The notes under the pieces were generated by a model that was given only the letters and a program-made list of their open reading frames with translations, had not been told where the DNA came from and made no database searches. The translations under genes were made by a program, and so were the position numbers. A stretch of DNA of 64,000 nucleotides from Streptosporangium saharense (lineage in GTDB: Bacteria > Actinomycetota > Actinomycetes > Streptosporangiales > Streptosporangiaceae): positions 124,001 to 188,000 of the forward strand of contig NZ_JACHJP010000004.1 in the NCBI RefSeq assembly GCF_014203715.1. Direction: 5' to 3'. Below, in pieces: positions 1 through 8,143 of this stretch (positions within the stretch are counted from its first letter, which is position 1; every line of letters begins with the position of its first letter).

Positions 1-2
1 CC

Positions 3-1163
3 ATGACGGCCATCGACACCCTGCCGGACGGGGTGGTCTTCGCCGTGGTCGCGGGCAACCACGAGGCCAGGACCGTCCACCCGCCGAAGCCCGCGGACGA
101 ACGGACCAGGGCCCGCGCCAAGGCCGCCGTACGCCGCCTGACCTGCAACGGCGGCACCAACATCGGCACCTGGCTCACCGAGGCCCGGCGGCTGCTCTCC
201 TCCCGCCCCGACGCGCTCAAACACGCGATCCTGCTGACCGACGGCCAGAACAACGAGCCCGCCGCCGAGTTCGAGCGGGCGCTGGCGGCCTGCGAGGGCG
301 CGTTCGTCTGCGACGCCCGGGGCATCGGCGAGGACTGGGTCGCCCACGACCTGCTGCGCGTCGCCACCGTCCTGCGCGGCTCCGCCGACGCCGTGGTCGA
401 CGACGTCGACCTGGAGGCCGAGTTCGGGCGGATGGTCGAGGCGGCGCTCGGCAAGGTCACCCCGGGGATGCTCCTGCGCTTCACCACGACCCCGCCCGCC
501 AGGCTGGTCTCCCTCAGGCAGGTCTATCCCGACCGGGCCGACCTCACCGGGCACGTCGACGCGCTCGGGGACCGCGCCTTCGAGCTGGCCAGCGGCTCAT
601 GGGGGGAGGAGTCCCGCGACTACCAGCTCCACTTCGAGGTCTCCCACGCGGACGCGCCGCACTTCACCGACCTGCGCGTGGCCCGCGTCGAGGCGATGGT
701 CGGCGGCGAACGGCGCGGCACCGCCAACGTCATGGTCCACTGGACCGAGGACCCGGCCGCCTCGACCTTCACCAGCCACACGATCTCGCTCTACCAGGCC
801 CAGGACAACATGAGCCAGGCCGTGGACGCGGGCCTGGCCGCCTACGGCAGGAACGACCTGGCCGGAGCCGAACGCGAATGGGCCCGCGCGGTCCGCCTGG
901 CCGCCCGCTGCGGCAACCAGCGTGCCCTCGACGAGCTACGGCGCTTCGTGGAGATCCTCGACCCCGACGAGGGCCGGGTCCGCGCCCGCCCCAACCTGAG
1001 CCACCACGACGTCCAGCTCGTCAAGGTGGCCCTGTCCCACTACGAACAGGCCCCCGAGGAGGAACCGGCCCCCACCGGCCCCCCGTGGATGTGCGACTGC
1101 GGCCGAACCTCCCCCTCGACCGCCAACTTCTGCATCCACTGCGGCCACACCCACCGCTCCTGA
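3..1163 (+). CDS. VWA-domain protein with C-terminal zinc ribbon (5' partial)
   Basis: The reading frame is already open at the left edge, so the true start is probably outside the window. Two parts of a von Willebrand A fold can be read: the MIDAS threonine segment NGGTNIGTWL (about residues 49-58) and the strand ILLTDGQNNE (76-85) that supplies the third MIDAS aspartate. The first motif, DxSxS, is missing and should lie upstream. A middle beta-rich region and a helical region (about 265-320) follow. The end is a zinc ribbon with two Cys pairs, CDCG and CIHCG. Such proteins are usually cytosolic metal-dependent scaffolds, often near phosphatases or kinases. The partner here is not visible, so no specific function is claimed. 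Confidence 0.75.
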   Translation: MTAIDTLPDGVVFAVVAGNHEARTVHPPKPADERTRARAKAAVRRLTCNGGTNIGTWLTEARRLLSSRPDALKHAILLTDGQNNEPAAEFERALAACEGAFVCDARGIGEDWVAHDLLRVATVLRGSADAVVDDVDLEAEFGRMVEAALGKVTPGMLLRFTTTPPARLVSLRQVYPDRADLTGHVDALGDRAFELASGSWGEESRDYQLHFEVSHADAPHFTDLRVARVEAMVGGERRGTANVMVHWTEDPAASTFTSHTISLYQAQDNMSQAVDAGLAAYGRNDLAGAEREWARAVRLAARCGNQRALDELRRFVEILDPDEGRVRARPNLSHHDVQLVKVALSHYEQAPEEEPAPTGPPWMCDCGRTSPSTANFCIHCGHTHRS

Positions 1164-1167
1164 ACTC

Positions 1168-1710
1168 TCAGGGCTTCCAACCGGGGTCCCTGCCGATGGC
1201 ACCGAGGAGGCGGTCGAAGGGCGGCGCGTCCTCGGGCACCGCGACCGGCGGCCCGAAGGCACCCCGCTTCCTGCCCATCTCCACCATCCGCTCCGTGAAG
1301 CCCAACGCCCGCGCGACCGCCTCCACATCCGGCCCGTACGGCTCGCCGACCGCCCTGGCCAGGTCCCAGCGGTGCACGACCATGTCCACGAGGAACATGT
1401 GGGCCAGCGTGGTCATCGGCATGCCCATGGCGGGACTCATCCCCTCCCACGCCCGCGGCTTCTCCCAGGCGGCCAGGGTGCGTCCGGCCCGCTCGGGGAA
1501 GTCACCCGCGTAGGGCCCCTGCTCGACGCGCGGCCCGCCCTCCGCCAGCGACTCGAACAGCTCGGCCACCCACTCCAGGTGGTTGATCAGGCCCCTGACA
1601 TCGAACTCCGCGCACGGTGTCGGGTCCCCGAGCCTCTCCTGTCCCACCGCGCGCACCAGGTCGGCGGTCTGTTCCGTGGCGCGCCTCATGAGCGGCATCA
1701 TGTCGTCCAT
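1168..1710 (-). CDS. TIGR03086 / mycothiol-dependent maleylpyruvate isomerase-like (DinB-fold) protein
   Basis: This 180-residue protein has the helical DinB/MDMPI pattern: an N-terminal helix with NHLEWVAELF (about 41-50) and a second His helix around VVHRWDLARAVG. These supply the metal-binding histidines of the family. The family contains mycothiol-dependent enzymes of actinomycetes and many uncharacterised members, so the substrate is unknown. I chose the ATG at 1710 rather than longer options because homology-like sequence begins there and it does not run into the divergent AraC-type gene, whose likely start is only 10 bases away. The two genes therefore probably share a very compact control region. 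Confidence 0.75.
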   Translation of the reverse strand: MDDMMPLMRRATEQTADLVRAVGQERLGDPTPCAEFDVRGLINHLEWVAELFESLAEGGPRVEQGPYAGDFPERAGRTLAAWEKPRAWEGMSPAMGMPMTTLAHMFLVDMVVHRWDLARAVGEPYGPDVEAVARALGFTERMVEMGRKRGAFGPPVAVPEDAPPFDRLLGAIGRDPGWKP

Positions 1711-1720
1711 GGCAGCAATC

Positions 1721-2560
1721 GTGCCCCGTTCGTCCGGAACACGGCTTGTAGAAACGCGACAGCGCGGCTGGGTCGATCCGTACGCGGGCCTCGACGCCTT
1801 CACCTTCACCCGGTACGCGCCCCCTCCCGGCCTGGCGGCCCACGTGGACCACTTCTGGGTCGTCACCTGGACCGGGTTGGCCGAGCCGTACGAACAGCGC
1901 ATCGTCTCGCACCCGACCGTGAACATGGTGATCACCGGGGACTTCCACCGGGTCGTGGGCGTGATCAGGGGCGGGTTCTCCTACACGATGCGTGACAGCG
2001 GCCGGGTGCTCGGCACGCGCTTCCGTCCCGGCGGCTTCCGGACGTTCCTCGGCGCCCCGGTCTCCACGCTGACCGGCCGCTTCACGGAGATAGGCGAGAT
2101 GTTCGGTACGGCGGGCACGGCCCTGGTCGAACAGGTCCTGGCCGAGCCCGACGCGCGGGCCGCCGTCACACTCGTCGAGACGTTCCTGCTCGACCTCGGG
2201 CCGGGTCAGGACCCGCTCGCCGAGGAGGCCGCGGCGCTGGTGGACCTGGCAGAGGATGACCCCTCGATGACCAGGGTCGACGAACTGGCCGCCAGGTCGG
2301 GGCGGCCGATGCGCTCGCTGCAACGGCTGTTCCGCGACTACGTCGGTATCGGCCCCAAGTGGGTGATCCGCCGCTTCCGGCTGCACGAGGCCGCCGACCG
2401 GATCTACCAGGGTCTCGACCTGGCCACGCTCGCCGCCGAACTGGGCTACGCCGACCAGGCCCACCTGACCCGCGACTTCACCGCCGCGGTCGGCATGCCC
2501 CCCTCGGCCTACGCCCGCCTGGCGTCACGCCGGAGAATGTTTCACGTGGAACAGGGCTGA
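1721..2560 (+). CDS. AraC-family transcriptional regulator
   Basis: The C-terminal part has the paired helix-turn-helix of AraC/XylS regulators: a first HTH around VDELAARSGRPMRSLQRLF and a second around LATLAAELGYADQAHLTRDF, followed by the usual G-x-x-P-S-x-Y end (GMPPSAYAR). The N-terminal 150 residues look like the DUF6597 sensor domain often found in this subgroup. The start is uncertain. The GTG at 1721 is preferred because it avoids overlapping the divergent TIGR03086 gene, but an upstream ATG at 1583 is also open. The last codons contain a near-consensus parS site. The ligand and target genes are unknown; the divergent neighbour is the natural first candidate. Confidence 0.72.
   Translation: MPRSSGTRLVETRQRGWVDPYAGLDAFTFTRYAPPPGLAAHVDHFWVVTWTGLAEPYEQRIVSHPTVNMVITGDFHRVVGVIRGGFSYTMRDSGRVLGTRFRPGGFRTFLGAPVSTLTGRFTEIGEMFGTAGTALVEQVLAEPDARAAVTLVETFLLDLGPGQDPLAEEAAALVDLAEDDPSMTRVDELAARSGRPMRSLQRLFRDYVGIGPKWVIRRFRLHEAADRIYQGLDLATLAAELGYADQAHLTRDFTAAVGMPPSAYARLASRRRMFHVEQG
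2538..2553. other. parS-like ParB binding site (one mismatch)
   Basis: The 16 bases TGTTTCACGTGGAACA match the bacterial parS consensus TGTTTCACGTGAAACA at 15 positions. The single A-to-G change breaks the symmetry at one pair. The site lies in the last codons of the AraC-type gene (MFHVEQG), about 27 kb from parA and about 21 kb from the dnaN-dnaA origin region. ParB usually tolerates such a change with reduced affinity. Confidence 0.7.
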
Positions 2561-2595
2561 GTCGGGTACGGCGGGAGCCGTACCCGACCGCGCTC

Positions 2596-2892
2596 TCACC
2601 CGGGCACGTAGACGCTGTGGCCGTACTCGAAGACGTTGACCTCGCCGGGACGGACCACGCCGAGGGGATCGCCCTGGCAGGTGTCGCCGTCGAAGATGAA
2701 AACGGCCGTATTGGTCCGGTTGTTGACGGTCAGCGGCCAGAAGCGGCCCCGGTAGCAGCCCGGGTCAGGATCGACGAACCGGTTGCCGCTGACGACAAGA
2801 ACTCCGTCCGCCGCCCAGGCCGGACCTGTGATGCTCATGATCACCGCCCCCGCGGTGACAAGTGCCGCCAGAGCCTTCGTGGTGCGCCGCAT
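2596..2892 (-). CDS. Small secreted protein of unknown function
   Basis: This 98-residue protein has a clear Sec signal peptide: a basic start (MRRTTK), a hydrophobic stretch to about residue 22 and an Ala-x-Ala site (AWA, about residues 25-27). The mature part is about 70 residues with two cysteines (C-YRG and C-QGD) that could form one disulfide. It is rich in beta-type sequence. I do not recognise a family. It converges with the AraC-type gene and diverges from the DUF1801 gene across about 200 bases that should hold both promoters. Confidence 0.65.
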   Translation of the reverse strand: MRRTTKALAALVTAGAVIMSITGPAWAADGVLVVSGNRFVDPDPGCYRGRFWPLTVNNRTNTAVFIFDGDTCQGDPLGVVRPGEVNVFEYGHSVYVPG

Positions 2893-3090
2893 TCCTGACT
2901 CCTGTTCCGCGCCACAACGCGGTCGGGGTTACCGTCACCACCGACTATTGGCGGAGAGTAATCAGAAAGGTACTTACCGTCACGACAGTTTGCCCGCTCC
3001 CCAACCGGTCAGTTTTGGAGAAGCCGTCACCGGGACGGTTACCTAGCATGAGATTGTTCAGATCTAGCCCCCTGTGAGAGGAAATCTGCC

Positions 3091-3546
3091 ATGAAGGGCA
3101 CCCAGTCGTCCGCCGAGGAGAAGTACGACGGATTCACGGCCGAGGAGCGGGACGCGATGAAGGAGCGCGCCAAGGAGCTGAAGTCCTCCAAGCGCGGCTC
3201 CCGCACCCCCAAGGCGGACCCGGAGGTCGAGGTGCTCGCGAAGATCGCCGAGATGGAGGGGACAGACCGCGTCATCGCCGAGCGGCTCCACGACATCATC
3301 AAGACCAACGCCCCCGCCCTCTCCCCGAAGCTCTGGTACGGCATGCCGGCGTACGCCAGGGACGGCAAGATCGTCTGTTTCTTCCAGCCCGCGCTGAAGT
3401 TCAAGGCGAGGTACGCCACGCTCGGCTTCAACGACCCCGCGAACCTCGACGAGGGCACAATGTGGCCGACCGCCTTCGCCCTGACCGAGCTGACCCCCGA
3501 GGACGAGACCCGCATCGCCGACCTCATCAGGAAGGCCGCCGGCTAA
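3091..3546 (+). CDS. DUF1801-domain protein
   Basis: The 151-residue protein matches the DUF1801 (YdhG-like) fold: a helical region ending in [33 protein letters not shown], then a beta segment with [14 protein letters not shown] and a C-terminal acidic helix. An extra charged N-terminus of about 45 residues is present. A GAGAGGAAA ribosome site precedes the ATG. Some family members are described as frataxin-like or iron-handling proteins, but the function of this type in actinomycetes is not established. The gene stands alone between a divergent secreted protein and a downstream membrane protein. Confidence 0.7.
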   Translation: MKGTQSSAEEKYDGFTAEERDAMKERAKELKSSKRGSRTPKADPEVEVLAKIAEMEGTDRVIAERLHDIIKTNAPALSPKLWYGMPAYARDGKIVCFFQPALKFKARYATLGFNDPANLDEGTMWPTAFALTELTPEDETRIADLIRKAAG

Positions 3547-3656
3547 TTCATACCGAACGGCCTGTGGCAGCAGGCCGTACAGCCACAGGTCACACCATGC
3601 TGTTCACTCTGTCAGCCTTGCCTTTCCAGGAATTCCCTAGGCCCGGAGGAAACGCG

Positions 3657-4265
3657 ATGGCTGATGCAGACGTGGCCGGCGAAAACAAACAGGGTGGAGT
3701 CGCCTGGGCCGTGACGAACGTCTTCGCCCCCCAATATGTCGCCTTCCTCGCCCCGGTGCTCACGGGCGGCGTGGCCGACGGCCTGACGGGCGCCCTCTGG
3801 GGGCTGGGAGCCGCCGCCGTGTGCGTGGGCGTCCCGGCCGCGGTGATCGGGATCGGAGTACGGCGCGGCAGGCTGGACTCGATGCACGTGGTGGACCGGA
3901 CGAGCCGCAAGGGGCCGCTGCTTTCGGGGTTGGCCGCGTTGGTCCTCGGCCTCGTCGTGCTCGTCGTCGCGGGAGCGCCCTCGGTCGTGAAGGCCACCGT
4001 CGCGGTGATGCTGGCCTGTGTCGCGGTGATGGGCGCCGTCACCATCCGCTGGAAGATCTCCTTCCACACCGGAGTGGTCGCGGGCACAGCCGTGATGCTC
4101 GCCCACCTCCTTCCCCCGGCCCCCACCCTGATCATCGGCGCCGCCATCACCGCCCTGGTGAGCTGGGCCCGGGTACGGGTCTCCCACCACACCCCGGCCC
4201 AGACCATCGCCGGAGCGGTAACCGGGGCGACCCTGGCCTGGGCGGTTTTCACACTGCTGACATGA
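3657..4265 (+). CDS. PAP2-like membrane phosphatase
   Basis: The ATG at 3657 follows a clean CGGAGGA ribosome site, which gives a 202-residue protein with about six hydrophobic segments. The C-terminal half resembles the PAP2 phosphatase signature: an SFHTG segment in place of PSGH, and WARVRVSHHTPAQTIAGAVTG in place of SRxxxxxHxxxDxxxG. This suggests hydrolysis of a lipid phosphate or diphosphate at the membrane. The first motif (KxxxxxxRP) is not clear and the final Asp of the third motif is replaced, so activity is uncertain. A longer upstream reading frame lacks a ribosome site. Confidence 0.65.
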   Translation: MADADVAGENKQGGVAWAVTNVFAPQYVAFLAPVLTGGVADGLTGALWGLGAAAVCVGVPAAVIGIGVRRGRLDSMHVVDRTSRKGPLLSGLAALVLGLVVLVVAGAPSVVKATVAVMLACVAVMGAVTIRWKISFHTGVVAGTAVMLAHLLPPAPTLIIGAAITALVSWARVRVSHHTPAQTIAGAVTGATLAWAVFTLLT

Positions 4266-4287
4266 GACGACGCCTGGCCGCTTTCGA

Positions 4288-4353
4288 TCAGCCGAATCGA
4301 ACATTCCAGTTTGGCTGTCGAGCCATGATGATCGCGGAAATGGAGTGATCCAT
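4288..4353 (-). CDS. Candidate 21-residue small protein
   Basis: A short frame starting with ATG at 4353 is preceded on the same strand by GGAGGGAATTTAC, a strong ribosome site at good spacing. The peptide is amphipathic, with a hydrophobic start (ISAIIM) and a basic aromatic end (PNWNVRF). No minus-strand gene follows it, so it is not an obvious leader peptide. It lies in the region between the PAP2-like gene and the SDR gene. Support is limited to the ribosome site and the reading frame. Confidence 0.3.
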   Translation of the reverse strand: MDHSISAIIMARQPNWNVRFG

Positions 4354-4452
4354 GTAAATTCCCTCCGGGACAGGCGCACCCGGCCCAGAAAGGCTCGGTT
4401 TCGCTACCCGACGGCCCACGGGTGATGAGCGGAAAGCACCGGAAGGGAAACC

Positions 4453-5268
4453 GTGAACTACTATGCCCGCCGGGTGGCCGCGATCACGGGGGCGGGCTCG
4501 GGAATCGGCCGCGCCCTGGCCGTCGACCTGGCCCGGCGGGGTGCTCGGCTGGCACTGTCCGATCAGAACGCCGAGGCGGTGGCCGACACCGCACGGCGCT
4601 GTCAGCGGATCGGCGCACGGGTGCGCACGGACACGATCGACATCACCGACCGGCAGGCGATGCTCGACTATCCGGCCGCCCTCTCCGGCGAGTTCGGTCG
4701 GATCGACGCGGTTTTCTGCGTGGCGGGTGTCATCCACACAGGAAGGCTGCTCAACACCGAGCTCAGCGACGTCGACCACGTGGTGAACGTCAACCTGCTG
4801 GGCACGGTGAACACGGCCAAGGCCTTTCTGCCCCACCTGATCTCTTCGGGAGACGGGCACCTCGTGACCTTCTCCAGCGCGTTCGGGTTCCTGACGACAC
4901 CGGGCTACAGCGCGTACAGCGCGTCGAAGTTCGCGATCCGCGGATTCAGCGAGTCACTGCGCCAGGAGATGCGGCTTGACGGACACCCCGTCTCGGTGAC
5001 GTGTGTCTGTCCGGGTGGAGTCCGTACGCCGATCATGCGGAACGGACGGTTCGCGGCAGGCGAGGACCCGGACGCCGTCACGGCGAGGTTCGACACGAAG
5101 ATCGCGCGAACGGAGGCGTCCAGAGCGGCCTCGATCATCCTGCGCGGCGTGGAGCGTCGGCGCCCCCAGGTGCTGGTAGGAGCGGACGCCAAAGCCGCCT
5201 GGACCCTCGTCCGCACCCTCGGAACCGCCTACCAACACCTGGTCCTCTGGGCCGGACGGCGAACGTGA
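4453..5268 (+). CDS. Short-chain dehydrogenase/reductase
   Basis: This 271-residue protein is a classical SDR. The cofactor glycine motif TGAGSGIG is at residues 12-19, a CVAG segment is near 89-92, the catalytic Ser is at 141 or 142, and the YxxxK pair is Tyr155 and Lys159. The Asp after the second beta strand (SDQ, about 36-38) is typical of NAD-preferring members. It starts at a GTG with an upstream GGAAGGGA. The substrate cannot be told from sequence, and the neighbours do not indicate a pathway. Confidence 0.85.
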   Translation: MNYYARRVAAITGAGSGIGRALAVDLARRGARLALSDQNAEAVADTARRCQRIGARVRTDTIDITDRQAMLDYPAALSGEFGRIDAVFCVAGVIHTGRLLNTELSDVDHVVNVNLLGTVNTAKAFLPHLISSGDGHLVTFSSAFGFLTTPGYSAYSASKFAIRGFSESLRQEMRLDGHPVSVTCVCPGGVRTPIMRNGRFAAGEDPDAVTARFDTKIARTEASRAASIILRGVERRRPQVLVGADAKAAWTLVRTLGTAYQHLVLWAGRRT

Positions 5269-5287
5269 ACAGCACCGGTCTTCGTCA

Positions 5288-5932
5288 GTGGCCGCTGCCA
5301 GCATGATCCACAAGCAACTGGAGGAATCATGGTGGCCGACCCACACCTGGCTTGAGGAGTTCGGACCGTTCTACGACGTCTCCTGCGTGACCTTCGCCCG
5401 GTCCCTTTCTCCCGCTGAGGCGCTGGTTCGTCTCGGCGCGGCCAACGACGCGATCAGAGAGGTGACCTTCGAAGAACTACAGGAGAGAGCGATGAGGTGC
5501 TTCGACTCGGGTGTGCCGCGCGCCAGTTATGCGGGCGCACTGGAAGCGGATGGCTGGTCGGTGCTCATCCAACTCTGGACAGGATCGATCGCGGTCGACT
5601 TCTCCCTGGTGAAGCAGTTCTCCCAGGGGACGGAGGTCGTGTCGATCAACCGCAACATCCACGCCACGGACTACTTCGTCTATGCGGCCAACGGTGAGCT
5701 TGTCACCTGGTTCGACCTGCTGGGTCCCGACGCGTGTGGAGGCAGCGAACCGGACCGGCTTACCGGCATGATGCGCGAGGTCGGCCTGGACCCCGAACTG
5801 GACGAGGACAGCCCGGACCTGAAAGCCGGATTCCCCCGCGCCTTCGCCCTGGCAGAGAAGATCACCGGCTTTCCCTTCACCGGGAAGATGCTCGACACAC
5901 ATCTTCTGGGCGCCGTGATCAACAGCGGTTGA
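5288..5932 (+). CDS. DUF6461 family protein
   Basis: The 214-residue sequence has the pattern of the actinobacterial DUF6461 family: a conserved start with W-x-x-x-CVTFARSL, the central GALEADGWSVLIQLW segment and a C-terminal region ending FPFTGKMLD with acidic spacers. These proteins are cytosolic, often stand alone or near toxin or regulatory genes, and have no established activity. The start is uncertain. GTG at 5288 and ATG at 5303 are both in frame and neither has a strong ribosome site. Confidence 0.6.
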   Translation: MAAASMIHKQLEESWWPTHTWLEEFGPFYDVSCVTFARSLSPAEALVRLGAANDAIREVTFEELQERAMRCFDSGVPRASYAGALEADGWSVLIQLWTGSIAVDFSLVKQFSQGTEVVSINRNIHATDYFVYAANGELVTWFDLLGPDACGGSEPDRLTGMMREVGLDPELDEDSPDLKAGFPRAFALAEKITGFPFTGKMLDTHLLGAVINSG

Positions 5933-6058
5933 TCACGGCCATAGACGAGGTGGTCCTCTGACCGTCGCTCAAGACGCCTCTCATCGGATGGTGGTGGCCC
6001 TGGCTTGGCCGTACACCCACAGGCTGCTGTTCTCGTGTGGATGCCCCTCGACACAGGG

Positions 6059-6084
6059 GAACCCCCGGGCGGTGCCGGGGGTTC
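6059..6084. terminator. Hairpin terminator
   Basis: A perfect 10-base inverted repeat, GAACCCCCGG and CCGGGGGTTC, with a short loop lies just past the stop of the minus-strand gene at 6101. It could also end transcripts from the DUF6461 gene. There is no strong U tract, as is common in high-GC actinomycetes. Confidence 0.55.
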
Positions 6085-6100
6085 GGTTCGCAGGGGTGGC

Positions 6101-6409
6101 TCAGGGGTTGTCGTAGCCGATCCAGTTGATGTACCAGCCGTACTGCTGGGCGGTGGCGGGGGTCAGTGCGCTGCCGTCCTTCCACTGGACGTAGACGCGG
6201 AACTTTGTGGCGGTGACGTTGTAGACGGCGCTGGGGCCGACCAGTGCCCACTGGCTGCCGCCGGTGCTGCTGATCGAGGTGACGTAGACGGGGGTGCCGG
6301 TGAAGCGGGCCGCTGTGGTGTCGACGTCGATGTAGATGCCGTTGGCCCCGTAGGCCTGCCAGCCCTGTCCGGCTGTGGTCTGTCCGGCGGCGATGCGCGC
6401 AGTGGGCAT
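6101..6409 (-). CDS. Small beta-rich protein, possibly lectin-like
   Basis: This 102-residue protein has no signal peptide and alternates short beta strands with conserved aromatic residues, ending in WYINWIGYDN. The pattern (AGQTTAGQGWQAYG at the start, a VYVTSISS strand, then FRVYVQWKDG) resembles H-type lectin or phage-tail-type beta-sandwich domains. That is a structural impression only. AGAGGA precedes the ATG. A hairpin terminator lies directly downstream. The next minus-strand gene upstream is the sugar dehydrogenase, about 120 bases away. Confidence 0.6.
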   Translation of the reverse strand: MPTARIAAGQTTAGQGWQAYGANGIYIDVDTTAARFTGTPVYVTSISSTGGSQWALVGPSAVYNVTATKFRVYVQWKDGSALTPATAQQYGWYINWIGYDNP

Positions 6410-6531
6410 GTGAGGTGTCCTCTCGCGAGATGCGGACTGTCGCGCTAAGCGTTTATCCGATCACGATGAGTGTCCACGGATGCTTTCCTGCCCCTGCCGC
6501 CACATACACCCCACCCTCCAGACAGGACGCC

Positions 6532-7596
6532 CTATGGCCGCGCCACGCGGAGGATCCGGTCGTCTCCCGGGTTGGGGTCACCGCGGCCGTCGGTGTTGTT
6601 GGTCAGCACCCACAGCGACCCGTCGGGGGCGACGACGGCGTCGCGGAGCCGGCCGTACTCTCTGACGAGGCGCTCGGTGGAGGTGGAGAGCCGGTCGAGT
6701 GGGACCTGCCTGAGCACCTGGCCGCGCAGGTTCGCGATGTAGATGTTTCCCCTCGTGATGGCTATGCCGCTGGGACTCGCCTCGGCCGGTCGCCACTGCT
6801 GGACCGGATCGGTGAAGCCGTCCCGGTTGGCGATGCCCTCGACCTCCGGCCACCCGTAGTTGGCGCCCGCCTTGATCACGTTGAGCTCGTCCCAGGTGTC
6901 CTGCCCGAACTCGCTGGCGTACATGGTGCCGCGGGTGTCCCAGGCGATGCCCTGCGGGTTGCGGTGACCGTAGCTGTAGACCAGGGAACCGGCGAACGGG
7001 TTGCCCCGGGGCACTTTTCCGTCGGGGGTCATTCGCAGGATCTTGCCGGCGAGCACGGCGACGTCCTGGGCGGCGGCGCGGTTACCGGCGTCGCCCACGG
7101 TGGCGTACAGCATCCCGTCGGGCCCGAACGCGATCCGGCCACCGTTGTGGAAGCTCGCGGCCGGGAGCCCTGCGAGGACGGTCGTGGGGCGTCCGAGCCC
7201 GAGCCTGCCGGGCGTGCCGGTGAGCGGGAACCGCTCGATCCGGTTCTCCCCGCTCGCGGTGTAGTAGGCATACAGGAAGCCTCTGTGTACGGCGATGCCG
7301 AGAAGCCCGCCCTCACCCCTCGGGGCGACTCCGTCGATGACGCCGACCTCGCGGGTGGCTCCCCGGTCGCCGATCTCGACGATGCGGCCGGTGTCCCGCT
7401 CGCTGACCAGGGCCGTCCTGCCGTGGAAGGCGATGGACCAGGGAGCGTCGAGATTGTCGGCGACGGTGGAGATCTCTCCCCTCGGAGGCGAGGGAGCGGC
7501 ACCTTCGGCCAGCCCCGGCGTGCACGCGGTCAACACGGTCGACGTGGACAGGGCGAGTACGGCGGCGAGTCGCAGGAACGGGTGTCTCGTGGTCAT
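6532..7596 (-). CDS. PQQ-dependent sugar (glucose/sorbosone-type) dehydrogenase lipoprotein
   Basis: The 354-residue protein begins with a lipoprotein signal ending in the lipobox LTAC (about residue 25). It then shows the six-bladed propeller of soluble glucose dehydrogenase/GSDH proteins. Landmarks are the N-terminal LDAPWSIAF, GEGGLLGIAVH, NGGRIAFGPDGMLYATVGD, YSYGHRNPQGIAWD and YGWPEVEG segments, in family order. Members oxidise aldose-type sugars outside the membrane with PQQ; the substrate here is unknown. The ATG at 7596 has a GGAGAA ribosome site, and the longer upstream frame lacks one. Confidence 0.85.
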   Translation of the reverse strand: MTTRHPFLRLAAVLALSTSTVLTACTPGLAEGAAPSPPRGEISTVADNLDAPWSIAFHGRTALVSERDTGRIVEIGDRGATREVGVIDGVAPRGEGGLLGIAVHRGFLYAYYTASGENRIERFPLTGTPGRLGLGRPTTVLAGLPAASFHNGGRIAFGPDGMLYATVGDAGNRAAAQDVAVLAGKILRMTPDGKVPRGNPFAGSLVYSYGHRNPQGIAWDTRGTMYASEFGQDTWDELNVIKAGANYGWPEVEGIANRDGFTDPVQQWRPAEASPSGIAITRGNIYIANLRGQVLRQVPLDRLSTSTERLVREYGRLRDAVVAPDGSLWVLTNNTDGRGDPNPGDDRILRVARP

Positions 7597-7949
7597 TCTT
7601 GTTCTCCGTCGGGTCGCGTCGGAGCCATTGGATGCGCTGGACGAGTGCGGGGGAAGCATGAAGCTCCCCATGGGAATACCCACGAATCGTCCGCCAACCG
7701 ATCGGCGTCCCGTAAGCGACACCGCCCGGCCGTCCCCTCATCGCCCGTAACGGCGGGGGCACCTCCTTGGCCGACCTGTATTTCTTCAGGGTGCGTCGCC
7801 GCCGCTGCGTGCTCGGAAGAAGTCGGCGAACTGGCTAGAAATGTCACCTATGGGCGATGATTTCGCTCCCTGGCGACAGTCTTCCCTTCGACCGTCCCCA
7901 CCGACGAGAAATGGCTGTCCGACAAGAGCCGAAAGCACGAGGTGGTCAC
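7597..7949. other. Intergenic region between divergent genes
   Basis: These 353 bases hold no convincing gene on either strand. They should contain the promoter of the sugar dehydrogenase (minus strand). The right end overlaps a 12-base palindrome, GGTCACGTGACC, at 7944-7955. It shares the CACGTG core of parS but lacks the flanking TTT/AAA, so it is not counted as parS. Confidence 0.5.
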
Positions 7950-8100
7950 GTGACCGGCCTCTGGCCGCCGGTGCACGCCGAGCGGGCGGCCCTGGCGAAC
8001 GACCTGGTGGATCTGACCGGCGAGCGGTGGGCGACGCCGTCACTGTGTGCCGGGTTGACCGTGCGGGAAGTGCTGGCACACCTCACCGCGGCGCAAGCCC
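7950..8100 (+). pseudogene. Truncated MDMPI/DinB-like gene (N-terminal fragment)
   Basis: From a GTG at 7950 about 48 residues match the start of mycothiol-dependent maleylpyruvate isomerase-type proteins: VHAERAALANDLVDL, then LCAGLTVREVLAHLTAA with the first His. The match stops near 8091, exactly where the terminator hairpin of the DUF397 gene on the other strand begins. The frame runs on through DUF397 antisense sequence with no family resemblance. Normal members are about 200 residues, so roughly three quarters is missing. I infer that arrival of the DUF397/XRE pair deleted or displaced the rest. Confidence 0.6.
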
Positions 8101-8130
8101 CCGACGCCGCGTCGGCGCCAGGGGCTTGCG
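8092..8130 (-). terminator. Hairpin terminator after DUF397 gene
   Basis: A 10-base perfect inverted repeat (CGCAAGCCCC and GGGGCTTGCG) encloses a second short stem. It lies 14 bases beyond the DUF397 stop codon. No U tract follows. Confidence 0.55.
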
Positions 8131-8143
8131 GGAAGGTGAGCGG

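Noticed and set aside
7944..7955. Palindrome GGTCACGTGACC considered as parS
   Set aside because: Only the CACGTG core is shared. The TTT/AAA flanks needed for ParB recognition are missing.
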